In this document: one piece after another, positions 8,063 through 17,000 of the stretch | How positions within the stretch are numbered: the stretch's first letter is position 1 | Layout: each line of letters begins with the position of its first letter | NCBI GenBank assembly: GCA_014360745.1 | Contig: JACIWY010000012.1 | Coordinates: 1 to 21,867 of the forward strand | DNA length: 21,867 nucleotides | Reading direction: 5' to 3' | From: Chloroflexota bacterium | GTDB lineage: Bacteria > Chloroflexota > Anaerolineae > UBA1429 | Program-made: the position numbers and the translations under genes | Notes under the pieces: model-generated | The model's database searches: none | What the model was told of the DNA's origin: nothing | The model's input: the letters and a program-made list of their open reading frames with translations, nothing else

Positions 8063-8068
8063 CTAACG

Positions 8069-8098
8069 AGGCGCAGGGGCGTTGGCGCCCTTGCGCCT
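8069..8098 (+). terminator. GC-rich 13-bp hairpin after the dinB-like gene
   Basis: AGGCGCAGGGGCG (8069-8081) pairs with CGCCCTTGCGCCT (8086-8098), with one G-T wobble and loop TTGG. It lies 6 bp after the stop of the DinB-like gene. There is no U-tract, so it may be a factor-assisted terminator or a 3'-end stabiliser rather than a classical intrinsic one. Confidence 0.55.
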
Positions 8099-8258
8099 GC
8101 TCATCTTGGAAGCGTCTTGGCGCTTTGCTTCCGCCTCGCCTTTGGCCTCTCCGCATTTCCTGGGCAATATCTGCCGCGTTATGTTCATCGGAAGATCGGT
8201 GGTAAAATAAAAGACAGCGAGGATGATCGCGTTTTTTTGTCGCTTGAAAGGTTCTCTT

Positions 8259-10283
8259 GTGAATACGATCAAAAGAGCCTCCATCGCCTCCAGTCTACGT
8301 CTTAAGGTGGCGTTGGGTATTCTGATGCCCATGCTGGTGACGCTGGCCATTCTCTCTTTTTTTGAGTACCACAACCAGCGGCGGCTGATGCTGGAGAATT
8401 TGCGTCTCTCGGCGGCCAACGCGGGACAGATTATCGAGGGTAGCTTGTGGTATGCCATGCAGACCAACGATCTATCCAGAGTGCAACAGATTATCTCCGA
8501 CGTGGCCAAACAGCCCGAGTTGCAGGCTCTCTGGCTGTTGGACAAGACAGGCCGAACCATCATGGCTGCCGATCCTGACATGATCGGCACTACCTTTGAC
8601 CCCTCCGATGTTACTTGTCTGGCCTGTCACCAAGGCCAGGTCGCCAGCGGGAACGAGAGTATTTTGCTCACCGATGAGCGGGTGGGGCCGATATTTCGCA
8701 ACGTGAACGCTATTGAGAATACCCGGGAATGCCAGGTATGCCATGACCCTCAAGATCAAGTGCTTGGTGTGCTGATCAGCGATTTTTCCACGGCACAGAT
8801 CGATAGCCATCTAATCGCCTTTGGGCGTAACCGCTTGATCTGGGCTGGTGGCTCCCTTCTGGCTGCCCTGCTCATCGCCGTAGTGATGACCGAGCGGGTG
8901 CTCATCGGGCGCGTAACACAGCTCGTGCAGGTCGTTCGCGGCATCAGTCGCGGCAAGCTTGCGCGCGTGGAACGGCGTTCAGCCGATGAATTGGGTGTGC
9001 TGGCCGATGCGATCAACCAGGTAGCCGATACCTGGGAGGAAAAACATCGGCTGGAGTGCAGCCTCGCCGAACAGGCCCAGATGTTGCGCGCCCAGGCCGA
9101 GGATCTGGCTACCTTGAACGCGATGGCGGTTACGGTTAGCCAATCGCTCAATCTGGACGAGATCATGGACGGTGCTCTAGACAAGGTGTTGGAGCTGATC
9201 GGCGCCGCAGCCGGGTGGATCCTGTTATGGGACGAAGGGGTATCCAAGCCGGTGTTGGCCGCAAGCCGCGGTGTACCTGCTCAAATGGTGTTAGATCGGG
9301 CGCTGTGTCAGAAAAACCCACCCGCGTGCTGTCGTTTGAACAAGCTGGGCAAAGCTATCGTATTGCCCGGCTTGCCGGATGGTTCCTGCATGCCGATCCA
9401 AGCGATGCGCGAGCGGGGGTTGGATATCCATGCCTGTGTGCCGTTGCAGGCCAAGGGGCGCGTTTTGGGGGTTATGGGGCTGGCGGCCAGGGCGCCGCTT
9501 ATTCACAGTGAGCGCGCAAAGAGCCGGGCCGAGATGCTCACCGCCATCGGGCGACAAATGGGCATCGCCATCGAGAACGCGCGCCTATACGAGCAATTGC
9601 GCAAGGAACAGGAACTGCAACGGCAACTCCTGGATCGCGCACTCACGGCTCAAGAGGAAGAGCGCAAACATATTGCGCGAGAGCTCCATGACCAGACGGG
9701 CCAGGCCTTGAGCTCGTTGCTCATGACCCTTGATGTACTGGCACAATCGGATACCTCTCCGGCGGCGGCTAAACACTTGGCCGCTTTGCGTGATTTGGCC
9801 ACCCAGATTTTGGAACAAGTGCACGATCTGGCTTTGGAGTTGCGCCCCAGCGTGCTAGATGATCTGGGCCTTTTACCGGCCATCCGACACTATTTACGCG
9901 GTTACCAGGATCGCTTTCACATTCCGGTCGAGTTCCAAGCAGTGGGTTTTGATCACCAGCGGTTGCCGGCGGAGGTAGAGACCGCGCTGTATCGCATCAT
10001 GCAGGAAGCCCTGGCCAACGTCGTAAAACATGCTCGGGCGCGCAATGTCAGCGTGCTTTTAGAGAATCGCGGCCGCTCGGTGGTGCTGATGGTCGAGGAT
10101 GACGGCCAAGGGTTCGAGGTCGATGAGATCATGGGCCATGACCTGGATAAGGGCAACTTGGGCCTATACGGTATGCGAGAGCGGGCCACGCTTTTACATG
10201 GCACATTGACCATCGAGTCCAGCCCGGGTCAGGGGACGGCGGTTTACGTTCAATTGCCTTTGGAATACAGAGAAGGATCATGA
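8259..10283 (+). CDS. Membrane sensor histidine kinase with two CXXCH haem motifs, HAMP and Cys-rich GAF
   Basis: A sensor kinase of about 674 residues. Helix 1 is at about 16-36 and helix 2 at about 192-212. They enclose an extracytoplasmic domain with two c-type haem motifs, CLACH (120-124) and CQVCH (158-162). A HAMP linker (about 213-263) and a GAF domain (about 293-443) follow. The GAF holds five clustered cysteines (350, 357, 358, 377, 393). Next comes a HisKA_3 dimerisation domain with the phospho-acceptor His477 in ARELHDQTGQALSSLL, then HATPase_c (EALANVVKHARA, VEDDGQGFEV, GLYGMRERA). This is the NarX/DegS/LiaS class, and the NarL-type partner overlaps by 4 bp. GTG 8259 is preferred because AAAGG ends 7 nt upstream. 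ATG 8223, with GAGG directly against it, would add 12 residues. The probable signal is redox or a diatomic gas. Confidence 0.9.
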   Translation: MNTIKRASIASSLRLKVALGILMPMLVTLAILSFFEYHNQRRLMLENLRLSAANAGQIIEGSLWYAMQTNDLSRVQQIISDVAKQPELQALWLLDKTGRTIMAADPDMIGTTFDPSDVTCLACHQGQVASGNESILLTDERVGPIFRNVNAIENTRECQVCHDPQDQVLGVLISDFSTAQIDSHLIAFGRNRLIWAGGSLLAALLIAVVMTERVLIGRVTQLVQVVRGISRGKLARVERRSADELGVLADAINQVADTWEEKHRLECSLAEQAQMLRAQAEDLATLNAMAVTVSQSLNLDEIMDGALDKVLELIGAAAGWILLWDEGVSKPVLAASRGVPAQMVLDRALCQKNPPACCRLNKLGKAIVLPGLPDGSCMPIQAMRERGLDIHACVPLQAKGRVLGVMGLAARAPLIHSERAKSRAEMLTAIGRQMGIAIENARLYEQLRKEQELQRQLLDRALTAQEEERKHIARELHDQTGQALSSLLMTLDVLAQSDTSPAAAKHLAALRDLATQILEQVHDLALELRPSVLDDLGLLPAIRHYLRGYQDRFHIPVEFQAVGFDHQRLPAEVETALYRIMQEALANVVKHARARNVSVLLENRGRSVVLMVEDDGQGFEVDEIMGHDLDKGNLGLYGMRERATLLHGTLTIESSPGQGTAVYVQLPLEYREGS

Positions 10284-10972
10284 ACCAGATCAGATTGCTT
10301 ATCGTCGATGACCATCCGGTCGTGCGCGCAGGGCTCAAGACGTTGCTCAGTGTCCAGCCCGATATGGTCGTCGTGGGGGAAGCCGCGGACGGTGAAGCGG
10401 CGCTCGAACAGGTAGCCGCATTGCGGCCCGACATCGTCATTATGGATATCACCTTGGGCGGCTTTAGTGGCCTCGAGGCCACGCGGCAGATCAAGAAGCG
10501 CTTTCCCGAGACCAAGGTGCTGGTGTTGACTATGCACGAGAGCGAAGAGTACCTGCGCTTGATGCTTGAGGCAGGCGCCACGGGATATGTACTCAAAAAG
10601 GCGGCGAATACAGAGTTGGTGGTGGCCATTCGCGCCGTGCAGCGGGGCGAGATCTATCTCTACCCCTCTTTTACGCGCATTTTGCTCGCCGACCGTTTTC
10701 ATGGGCATGAAGGAGTGAATCGCTCGGCCCAGGATTCCATCGAGCGTTTGAGCGATCGCGAACGCCAAGTGTTGCGCCTTGTCGCTCAGGGGTACACCAG
10801 TCGCGAGATTGCCGAGCAATTGTATCTGAGCGCGCGTACTATCGAGACGTACCGTTCTCGCTTAATGTCCAAATTGGGTATCAAAAGCAGGGTGGGCTTG
10901 GTGCGCTTTGCGCTCAGCCAAGGCTTGCTGGACGATGTCATAGATGGCGTGCAGGACAAGGATGTCAAGTAA
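10280..10972 (+). CDS. NarL/FixJ-family response regulator
   Basis: A 230-residue DNA-binding response regulator. The N-terminal receiver has the acidic pair Asp10-Asp11 (IVDDHPVVRAGL), phospho-acceptor Asp56 in VIMDITLGG, Thr84 and the switch Lys106/107 (YVLKKAA). The C-terminal LuxR-type helix-turn-helix is at about 153-215: LSDRERQVLRLVAQGYTSRE, then LYLSARTIETYRSRLMSKLG. Its ATG overlaps the kinase TGA (ATGA, 10280-10283) and AGAAGGA lies just upstream, so the two are translationally coupled. A strong terminator follows. Targets are not evident. The repeat pair at 11060-11102, just before the next operon, is a candidate site but not shown to be one. Confidence 0.93.
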   Translation: MNQIRLLIVDDHPVVRAGLKTLLSVQPDMVVVGEAADGEAALEQVAALRPDIVIMDITLGGFSGLEATRQIKKRFPETKVLVLTMHESEEYLRLMLEAGATGYVLKKAANTELVVAIRAVQRGEIYLYPSFTRILLADRFHGHEGVNRSAQDSIERLSDRERQVLRLVAQGYTSREIAEQLYLSARTIETYRSRLMSKLGIKSRVGLVRFALSQGLLDDVIDGVQDKDVK

Positions 10973-11015
10973 ATTTGCCTGCTGAGGCAGCATAGAAAAT
11001 AGAATATAGGTGCTT

Positions 11016-11058
11016 GCAAAGGGCCCGGTGAGTGATCGCCGTGGCCCTTTGCGGTTTT
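11016..11058 (+). terminator. Intrinsic terminator after the NarL-type regulator
   Basis: GCAAAGGGCC (11016-11025) and GGCCCTTTGC (11043-11052) form a perfect 10-bp stem. CGG (11026-11028) and CCG (11039-11041) can add three inner pairs. GGTTTTA follows immediately. A smaller hairpin, TGCCT-GCTG-AGGCA (10976-10989), lies directly after the stop codon. Together they separate the haem-kinase pair from the downstream operon. Confidence 0.75.
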
Positions 11059-11059
11059 A

Positions 11060-11102
11060 TACGGATAAGGGCGCGGCCGATGTGTGGGGTTTTACGGATA
11101 AG
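11060..11102 (+). repeat. Ten-base direct repeat with 33-bp spacing upstream of the receiver/Hdr operon
   Basis: TACGGATAAG occurs at 11060-11069 and again at 11093-11102. Each copy is preceded by GGTTTTA (GGTTTTATACGGATAAG and GGTTTTACGGATAAG). The start-to-start distance is 33 bp, about three helical turns, in a non-coding interval between the terminator and the next operon. A short palindrome GGCCT-ATC-AGGCC follows at 11133-11145. This could be an operator for a dimeric or oligomeric regulator, but a local duplication is possible. Confidence 0.4.
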
Positions 11103-11233
11103 AGGGCCCGATTTTTGCCGTCTTGTACGATTGGCCTATCAGGCCTTGGGCTCTATTCTAACTATTGGGTTAAAAGGGTAGATCGCTCCTCGCGGGGTAT
11201 GTACCGGCTAACAGGAGCAAGGAGGCTCATGCC

Positions 11234-11650
11234 ATGGCCGATCGGGGCAAGATCTTGGTTATCGACGACGATTCTTTGTTTTGCCAAATGACCGCTGCCA
11301 TTTTGGGTTCGCGGGGCTACCAGGTAGAGGTGGCAACAAGTAGAGATGAGGGTTTGAGCAAAATGGAGGCCAGTCGGCCAGACCTCGTCGTCCTCGATGT
11401 GATGATGGACTGGGTGTTAGATGGGGTCTCGCTCAGCCGGGAGATGATGGATTCGGCGGCGCTGAGGGATATTCCGATCGTCATGTGCACATCGATCCGC
11501 AACTCGGAATACAGGGGCTACTTCCCTCAGGATGAGTATCTCCATATCGACGATTGGCTCGACAAACCTTGCTCTCCGGCAGATTTGGTCTCGGCGGTGG
11601 AGCGCATTCTGGCGCGTCGGGGCCGTTTTCGGGCACTAGCCCGGCCATAG
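11234..11650 (+). CDS. Stand-alone response-regulator receiver protein
   Basis: A 138-residue single receiver domain with no output domain. Key residues are Asp11-Asp13 (VIDDDSLF), phospho-acceptor Asp55 in VVLDVMMDW, Thr86 in VMCTSIRN, and Lys111 in DWLDKPCSPADL. The insertion after the aspartate (MMDWVLDGVSLSREM) and the CTSIRN segment resemble receivers often found beside hydrogenase and Hdr loci. AAGGAGG at 11219-11225 precedes the ATG by 8 nt. It is the first gene of the second signalling pair; the kinase gene starts about 65 bp downstream. It probably passes phosphate or modulates by protein contact. No target can be named. Confidence 0.9.
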   Translation: MADRGKILVIDDDSLFCQMTAAILGSRGYQVEVATSRDEGLSKMEASRPDLVVLDVMMDWVLDGVSLSREMMDSAALRDIPIVMCTSIRNSEYRGYFPQDEYLHIDDWLDKPCSPADLVSAVERILARRGRFRALARP

Positions 11651-11679
11651 TTGGGGTGAGATCTGGGTGAGCAAGTTCG

Positions 11680-11700
11680 CATGCCGTGTTATGCGGCATG
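11680..11700 (+). promoter_or_regulatory. Hairpin just upstream of the kinase ribosome-binding site
   Basis: CATGCCG (11680-11686) pairs with CGGCATG (11694-11700) around a 7-nt loop. The Shine-Dalgarno sequence AAGGAGA (11702-11708) begins 1 nt later. The stem covers the alternative GTG 11686 and ATG 11698 start codons, which supports initiation at TTG 11716 and allows translational control. There is no T-run, so it is not an obvious terminator. Confidence 0.45.
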
Positions 11701-11715
11701 GAAGGAGACACCGCA

Positions 11716-12606
11716 TTGACCGACAGATCGGGGATCAAGACGGTGGAAAGGAGAGCTCAGGGCGCGGCGTTGCCGGTGGATAAATTGCCGGCCAAGGAAC
11801 TCTTGCCTCTGCTCCAGTTGGCTCATGAGCTGCGCTCTCCCTTGGCGGCTATCCAGGGTTGCTTGGATATGATCTTACAGGGATACACGGCTAACAATCG
11901 CAAGCTCGAAGACGATCTGCTTCTGCGGGCGCGCGACCGTGCGGCAGCCATGTTGGCGCAGGTAAACGATTTTTTGCGGCTCGGTGCCGTGCGGTATTCC
12001 GAGTTTCAGCGCCGCATTCAGCCGGTGCAGTTCCTCGAGATTTTGGCTCGTCTCGTTCCGGAAATGCGTGTTCGCGCGCGTTGGCGAGGCGTGGATCTGC
12101 ACATCGAGCTTCCGGAGGCACTGCCTTGCGTCATGGGCACCTATGAGGACATGGAGCATTTGCTATCCAACCTGATCAGCAACGCTATCAAGTACACGGA
12201 GCCAGGGGGCTGCGTGACCGTCCGTTTTCGTGCCGATGATGGAGGGGTAGTGGGCAGCGTGGCGGATACCGGTGTAGGCATTCCCGCCGAGGATCTACCC
12301 AAGATCTTTGAGGAATTCTACCGTGGGCAGCGTGCCAAAGAGATGGACGCTACCGGCACCGGTTTGGGGTTGTCCATTGTCAAGCGCGTGGTCGAAATAT
12401 ATGGGGGTACGTTAGGCGTCGAATCCGTTGTCGGCCAAGGGACCACCTTTACTTTTACCTTCCCGCCGTTCGGGGCCGTCGATGACTTGCGTGTGAGCGA
12501 CATTGAGGGAGCCAGCCCGGCGAGAAGGCGCGGATCGTCTACCGATATCTCGATCTCGGATTTGGATAGTGAGGAAAGCCATGACATGGAGTCCGCCGAC
12601 CGTTAA
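11716..12606 (+). CDS. Soluble sensor histidine kinase (HisKA-HATPase)
   Basis: A cytoplasmic kinase of about 296 residues with no transmembrane segment and no sizeable sensor domain before the HisKA helix. Phospho-acceptor His38 lies in LAHELRSPLAAIQG. The catalytic domain has the N box LLSNLISNAIKYTEPGG, the G1 box ADTGVGIP, the F box KIFEEFYRG and the G2 box TGTGLGLSIVKRVVEIYGG. A polar Ser/Asp-rich tail of about 40 residues follows. TTG 11716 is preferred because AAGGAGA lies 7 nt upstream. GTG 11686 and ATG 11698 are in frame but lie in a hairpin and lack a Shine-Dalgarno sequence. The 3' end overlaps hdrC by 26 bp, coupling signalling to the redox operon. The signal is presumably sensed through the receiver protein or a direct partner. 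Confidence 0.88.
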   Translation: MTDRSGIKTVERRAQGAALPVDKLPAKELLPLLQLAHELRSPLAAIQGCLDMILQGYTANNRKLEDDLLLRARDRAAAMLAQVNDFLRLGAVRYSEFQRRIQPVQFLEILARLVPEMRVRARWRGVDLHIELPEALPCVMGTYEDMEHLLSNLISNAIKYTEPGGCVTVRFRADDGGVVGSVADTGVGIPAEDLPKIFEEFYRGQRAKEMDATGTGLGLSIVKRVVEIYGGTLGVESVVGQGTTFTFTFPPFGAVDDLRVSDIEGASPARRRGSSTDISISDLDSEESHDMESADR

Positions 12607-13150
12607 GGAACGACAGGCTTTTTTGCGCCAGATTGAAGAGCGGTGTGCTCAGGAGTTGATGCTGTGTTACCAATGCGGCAAATGCACCGCCGGTTGCCCG
12701 GTGGCTTTTAGCATGGATTACCCCCCTCATCAGATCATGCGGGGCGTTCAACTCGGCATGCGCGATACGGTTTTGCGAAGCAATACCATCTGGCTTTGTG
12801 CCGCGTGCGAGACATGCTCCACTCGTTGCCCACAGGGGGTAGATGTAGCCGCCGTTATGGATGCGCTCCGCCAGATCGCTTTGTTGGAGGGGGTTCGTTC
12901 TTCGGAGAGCGATGTACCCCTCTTTCATCGCCTCTTCCTGGCTTCGATCCAACGGCATGGTCGGGTTTTTGAAACGACCATGCTGGGTCTTTACAACGTC
13001 TTGAGCGGACACTATTTCAAGGATGTGCTGATGGCCCCCAAGATGCTCGCGAAGCGCAAATTGGGCTTTCTCCCGCCCAAGAGGGGTAATACTCAAAAAG
13101 TCCGAGAAGCCTTTCGCAAAGCCCGCGAACTGGAGAGGCAGTTGGGATGA
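12581..13150 (+). CDS. hdrC: Heterodisulfide reductase subunit C-like iron-sulfur protein
   Basis: A 189-residue electron-transfer subunit with two [4Fe-4S] sites: CYQCGKCTAGCP (Cys29, 32, 35, 39) and CAACETCSTRCP (Cys73, 76, 79, 83). The spacing and the QLGMRDTVLRSNTIWLC linker are typical of HdrC. It has no membrane helix, so it belongs to soluble HdrABC. ATG 12581 is chosen for GAGGAAA (12571-12577) upstream; the longer frame from 12503 would lie inside the kinase gene. It overlaps the kinase 3' end by 26 bp and hdrB by 4 bp. Its role is to wire electrons between HdrA and HdrB. Confidence 0.92.
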   Translation: MTWSPPTVKERQAFLRQIEERCAQELMLCYQCGKCTAGCPVAFSMDYPPHQIMRGVQLGMRDTVLRSNTIWLCAACETCSTRCPQGVDVAAVMDALRQIALLEGVRSSESDVPLFHRLFLASIQRHGRVFETTMLGLYNVLSGHYFKDVLMAPKMLAKRKLGFLPPKRGNTQKVREAFRKARELERQLG

Positions 13151-14028
13151 GATACGCTTATTACCCCGGATGTTCGCTTCATGCCTCGGCAAAGGATTAT
13201 GACCTGTCGGCGAGGGCGGTATGCGCTGCGTTAGGGATAGAGTTGGAAGAGATCCCCGATTGGGTATGCTGCGGTGCCTCTTCGGCGCACATGACCTCGG
13301 AACTGTTGGGCCTGGCGTTGCCGGTCATGAACCTCGTCGCGGCAAGGGAGTCGGGTTTGGACGTCGTGGCCTGCTGTGCGGCTTGTTACAGCCGCCTTCA
13401 AGCGGCCAACAAAGCCATGAACGAGGGTCCGGAGCATCGGCGAAAATTGGTCGATGAGGTGGTGGGGAGCATATATCGAGGGGAGGTCCGCGTTCTGCAC
13501 CTGCTCGAGATCATCGTCCACGAATATGGTTTGCCAGCGCTTCGCGAGCGGGTGAAAGCCAACCTGGAAGGGCTCAACGTGGCTTCCTATTACGGGTGTC
13601 TGCTCGTCAGGCCGCCCGATGTGGTCCATCTGGATGATTCGGAGGATCCCACCTTGATGGACGAGCTGGCTGTGGCCTTGGGCGCCCGAGCGGTGAATTG
13701 GCCCTACAAAACCGAGTGTTGTGGCGGCAGCCTGTCTCTCACGCGGACGGATGTGGTGCTTAAACTATGCCACGATATCTTGCGCATGGCCGTCGATGAG
13801 GGGGCGGATTGTTTGATGGTGGCTTGTCCTTTGTGTCAGGCCAATTTGGATCTGCGCCAAGCTCAGGTGAATAGGGAGTATAGCACCGACTTTCATCTGC
13901 CCGTCCTCTATTTTACGCAGCTCATAGGGCTGGCGTTGGGCATCGATCCCGCAGAACTGGGCCTGGACAAATTGATGGTGAGCCCAGAGAAGATACTCCG
14001 AACCAATGTGTTGATACAAGAGAGGTAG
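13147..14028 (+). CDS. hdrB: Heterodisulfide reductase subunit B-like protein
   Basis: A 293-residue catalytic subunit with two complete CCG domains that in HdrB bind non-cubane [4Fe-4S] clusters. The first has Cys9 (YYPGC), Cys41-Cys42 (WVCCGASSAH), Cys77 and Cys80. The second has Cys151 (YYGC), Cys191-Cys192 (TECCGGSLS), Cys227 and Cys230 (VACPLCQANLD). Spacings (31, 34, 39 and 34 residues between cysteine groups) fit the family. The ATG overlaps hdrC by 4 bp. In methanogens it reduces CoM-S-S-CoB. In bacteria the disulfide or other acceptor of this subunit is often unknown, and nothing in the window names it. Confidence 0.94.
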   Translation: MRYAYYPGCSLHASAKDYDLSARAVCAALGIELEEIPDWVCCGASSAHMTSELLGLALPVMNLVAARESGLDVVACCAACYSRLQAANKAMNEGPEHRRKLVDEVVGSIYRGEVRVLHLLEIIVHEYGLPALRERVKANLEGLNVASYYGCLLVRPPDVVHLDDSEDPTLMDELAVALGARAVNWPYKTECCGGSLSLTRTDVVLKLCHDILRMAVDEGADCLMVACPLCQANLDLRQAQVNREYSTDFHLPVLYFTQLIGLALGIDPAELGLDKLMVSPEKILRTNVLIQER

Positions 14029-14030
14029 AG

Positions 14031-17000
14031 ATGGCGAGGATCGGCGTTTATATCTGTCGGTGCGGAAGAAACATCGCCGGCACCGTAGATTGTGATAAGG
14101 TTGCGGAAGCGGCTGCTCGGTTTCCCGGGGTCGTTGAGTCAATGGTGTATGAATATATGTGCTCCGATCCCGGGCAGTCGCTCATTGTCGATGGCATTCG
14201 TAACAAGGCGTTGGATCGCGTCGTGGTGGCTTCTTGTTCGCCTCACATCCAACAACCGACTTTCATGCGGGCGCTTGTGCGCGCCGGTTTGAACCCCTAT
14301 CTGTTCGAGATGGCCAATCTGCGCGAGCATTGCGCCTGGGTGCACGAGGACGTGGATCGGGCCACCGAAAAGGCGATCGATCTGGTGCGCATGGCCGTCG
14401 CCAAGGTCCGCCATGATGCGCCGCTGGATATGATCAGCATCCCGGTGACCAAACGGGCGCTGGTCATCGGTGGGGGCATCGCCGGCATCCAGACAGCCCT
14501 GGATATTGCCGCGGGTGGTCAGGAGGTGATATTGGTCGAGCGCGAGCCTTCCATCGGCGGGCATATGGCCCAGTTGGCCGAGACCTTTCCCACGCTGGAT
14601 TGCTCGCAGTGCATCTTGACCCCCAAGATGGTCGAAGTTGGGCAAAGCGACAAGATCACGCTGTATACCTATGCCGAGATCGAGGAAGTCAGCGGATTTG
14701 TGGGCAATTTCAAGGCCAAGATCCGTAAAAAGGCCACCTATGTGGATTGGAGCAAGTGTAACGGGTGTGGCCAATGTGAGCAGGTCTGCCCCATGCGCGT
14801 GCCCAGCGAGTTTCAGCGGGGTATGGGCGAGCGCACGGCGATCTATCGGCCTTTTCCCCAGGCTGTGCCCAGCCGTTTCACCATCGACAAGCGGGGTATC
14901 TCGCCTTGTAAGGCGGCCTGCCCGGCCGAAACCAGCGCGCAGGGGTACGTCGCCCTCATTGCCGAAGGGCGCTACGAAGATGCTTTGGATGTCATTACGC
15001 GACACAACCCCTTCCCCGCGACGGTGGGGCGCGTTTGTACCCATCCTTGTGAGGCACAATGCAATCGCGGCAAGCTGGATAAACCCGTGGCCATTTGCGC
15101 GCTCAAACGCTTTGTGGCCGATACCGTTTATGCCCAGCGCGAGGTTCAAGGAAACAAAGGCAGAGCCGTTCCCCCGCCCGCCCCTGCCGGCGGAGGTCGG
15201 GTAGCCATCGTGGGGGCCGGCCCAGCGGGCCTGAGCGCCGCGCATTTTCTCGCGCGAGCGGGCCATCGAGTCACCATTTTTGAAGCGCTGCCGGTGGCGG
15301 GCGGGATGATGCGCGTCGGCATCCCGGCGTACCGTCTGCCGCGCGATGTCTTGCAACGAGAGATCGACAACATCCTCGATCTTGGCGTCGAGCTACGGCT
15401 TGGCTCGCCGGTGACCGACTTGCAGCATTTGTTCGACGAGGGCTATCAAGCGGTATTTTTGGGCATCGGGGCCCACGAGCCGATTCGCTTGCGTATTCCC
15501 GGCGAGGATGCGGAGGGGGTTTATCACGGTATCGAGTTCCTCAGGAGCGTCAATCTGGAGGAACCGATCCGCGTCGGCAAGCGGGTGGTGGTCATCGGTG
15601 GCGGCAACACGGCCATCGATGCCGCCCGTTCCGCATTACGCCTTGGTGCAGAGGAGGTGATCATCGCCTACCGCCGCTCGCGGACCGAAATGCCGGCCAA
15701 TGTGTGGGAGGTCGAGGAAGCCGAGCGCGAAGGGGTCAAGCTGGAATTGCTGGTCCAACCCGTCGAGATCCTCTCCAAGGATAGGCGCCTTACGGGCATC
15801 CGTTGTGTGCGCATGCGCCTGGGCGAACCGGATGCCAGCGGGCGTCGTAGCCCTATCCCGATCGAGGGTAGCGAGTTTATCATCCCGGCCGACACCGTGA
15901 TCGCTGCTGTGGCGCAGGCGCCGCAGACGACCCTGCTCGGGGCCGATCACGGCCTGACCGTCACTCGCCAGGGCGCCTTTGCCGTAGATCCTGCCACGTT
16001 GCAGACCAAGCGCCCGGGCGTTTTTGCCGGCGGCGATGCCCGTCGCGGCCCCGGTGCGCTTATCGAGGCCATCGCCGATGGCCGTAAGGCGGCGCGCTCC
16101 ATCGATCGCTTTTTGCGCGGCGAGCCGTTGATCTTGCCCGAAGACATCAATCCTCTGCCCGTCGTTGAGTTAAGTGATGAACAGATCGCCGGGCTTCTTC
16201 AGCAGAAGGGCGTCAACGTCGAGCAACGCCAGGCTGTGAGCACGGCGCCGGTGAGCGAGCGTGTGCGCGATTTCCGCGAGGTCGAAGTAGTGTTTAGTGA
16301 AGAACAAGCCCGCGCCGAGGCGCTGCGCTGCCTGCGTTGTGGGGTTTGCTCCGAGTGTCATCAATGCGAAAAAGCCTGTGGGCCGGGGGCCATCCGTCAT
16401 CGCATGACGGACGAGATCATCGAGGTCGACGTGGGGGCCATCGTCATGGCCACGGGCTATCAGCTTTATCCGAAGGCCAAGATAGGCGAGTACGGCTATG
16501 GCGTGTATAAGGACGTTCTCGATGGCCTGCAATTCGAGCGCTTGCTCTCTGCCTCTGGCCCGACCGGTGGTGAGATCCGCCGACCCTCCGATGGCAAAGT
16601 GCCCGAGACCATCGTCTTTATCCAATGTGTGGGCTCGCGCGACCCCGCCCACGGCGTGCCCTATTGTAGCAAGATCTGCTGTATGTACTCGGCCAAACAT
16701 GCCATCCTCTACAAACATCGTGTGCACAACGGGCAGGCTTATGTGTTCTATATGGATAACCGCACGGCGGGCAAGAATTACGACGAATTTGGGCGGCGTG
16801 CCATAGAGGAAGAAGGTGCTATCTATTTGCGCGGCAGGGTTTCGCGGGTGTTTGAGAAGGATGGCAAGCTCATTGTGCGGGGCGCCGACACCCTGGCCGG
16901 GACCCAGGTGGAGATCGAGGCCGATATGGTGGTGTTGGCCATGGCGCTGACGCCACAGCCCGACTCGGCCCGATTGGCCAATAAAGTGGGGATTTCGTAT

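Noticed and set aside
8179..8208. TAAAAT at 8203-8208 as a -10 box for the haem kinase
   Set aside because: There is no acceptable -35 hexamer 16-18 bp upstream. The position is suitable, but the evidence is too weak to list.
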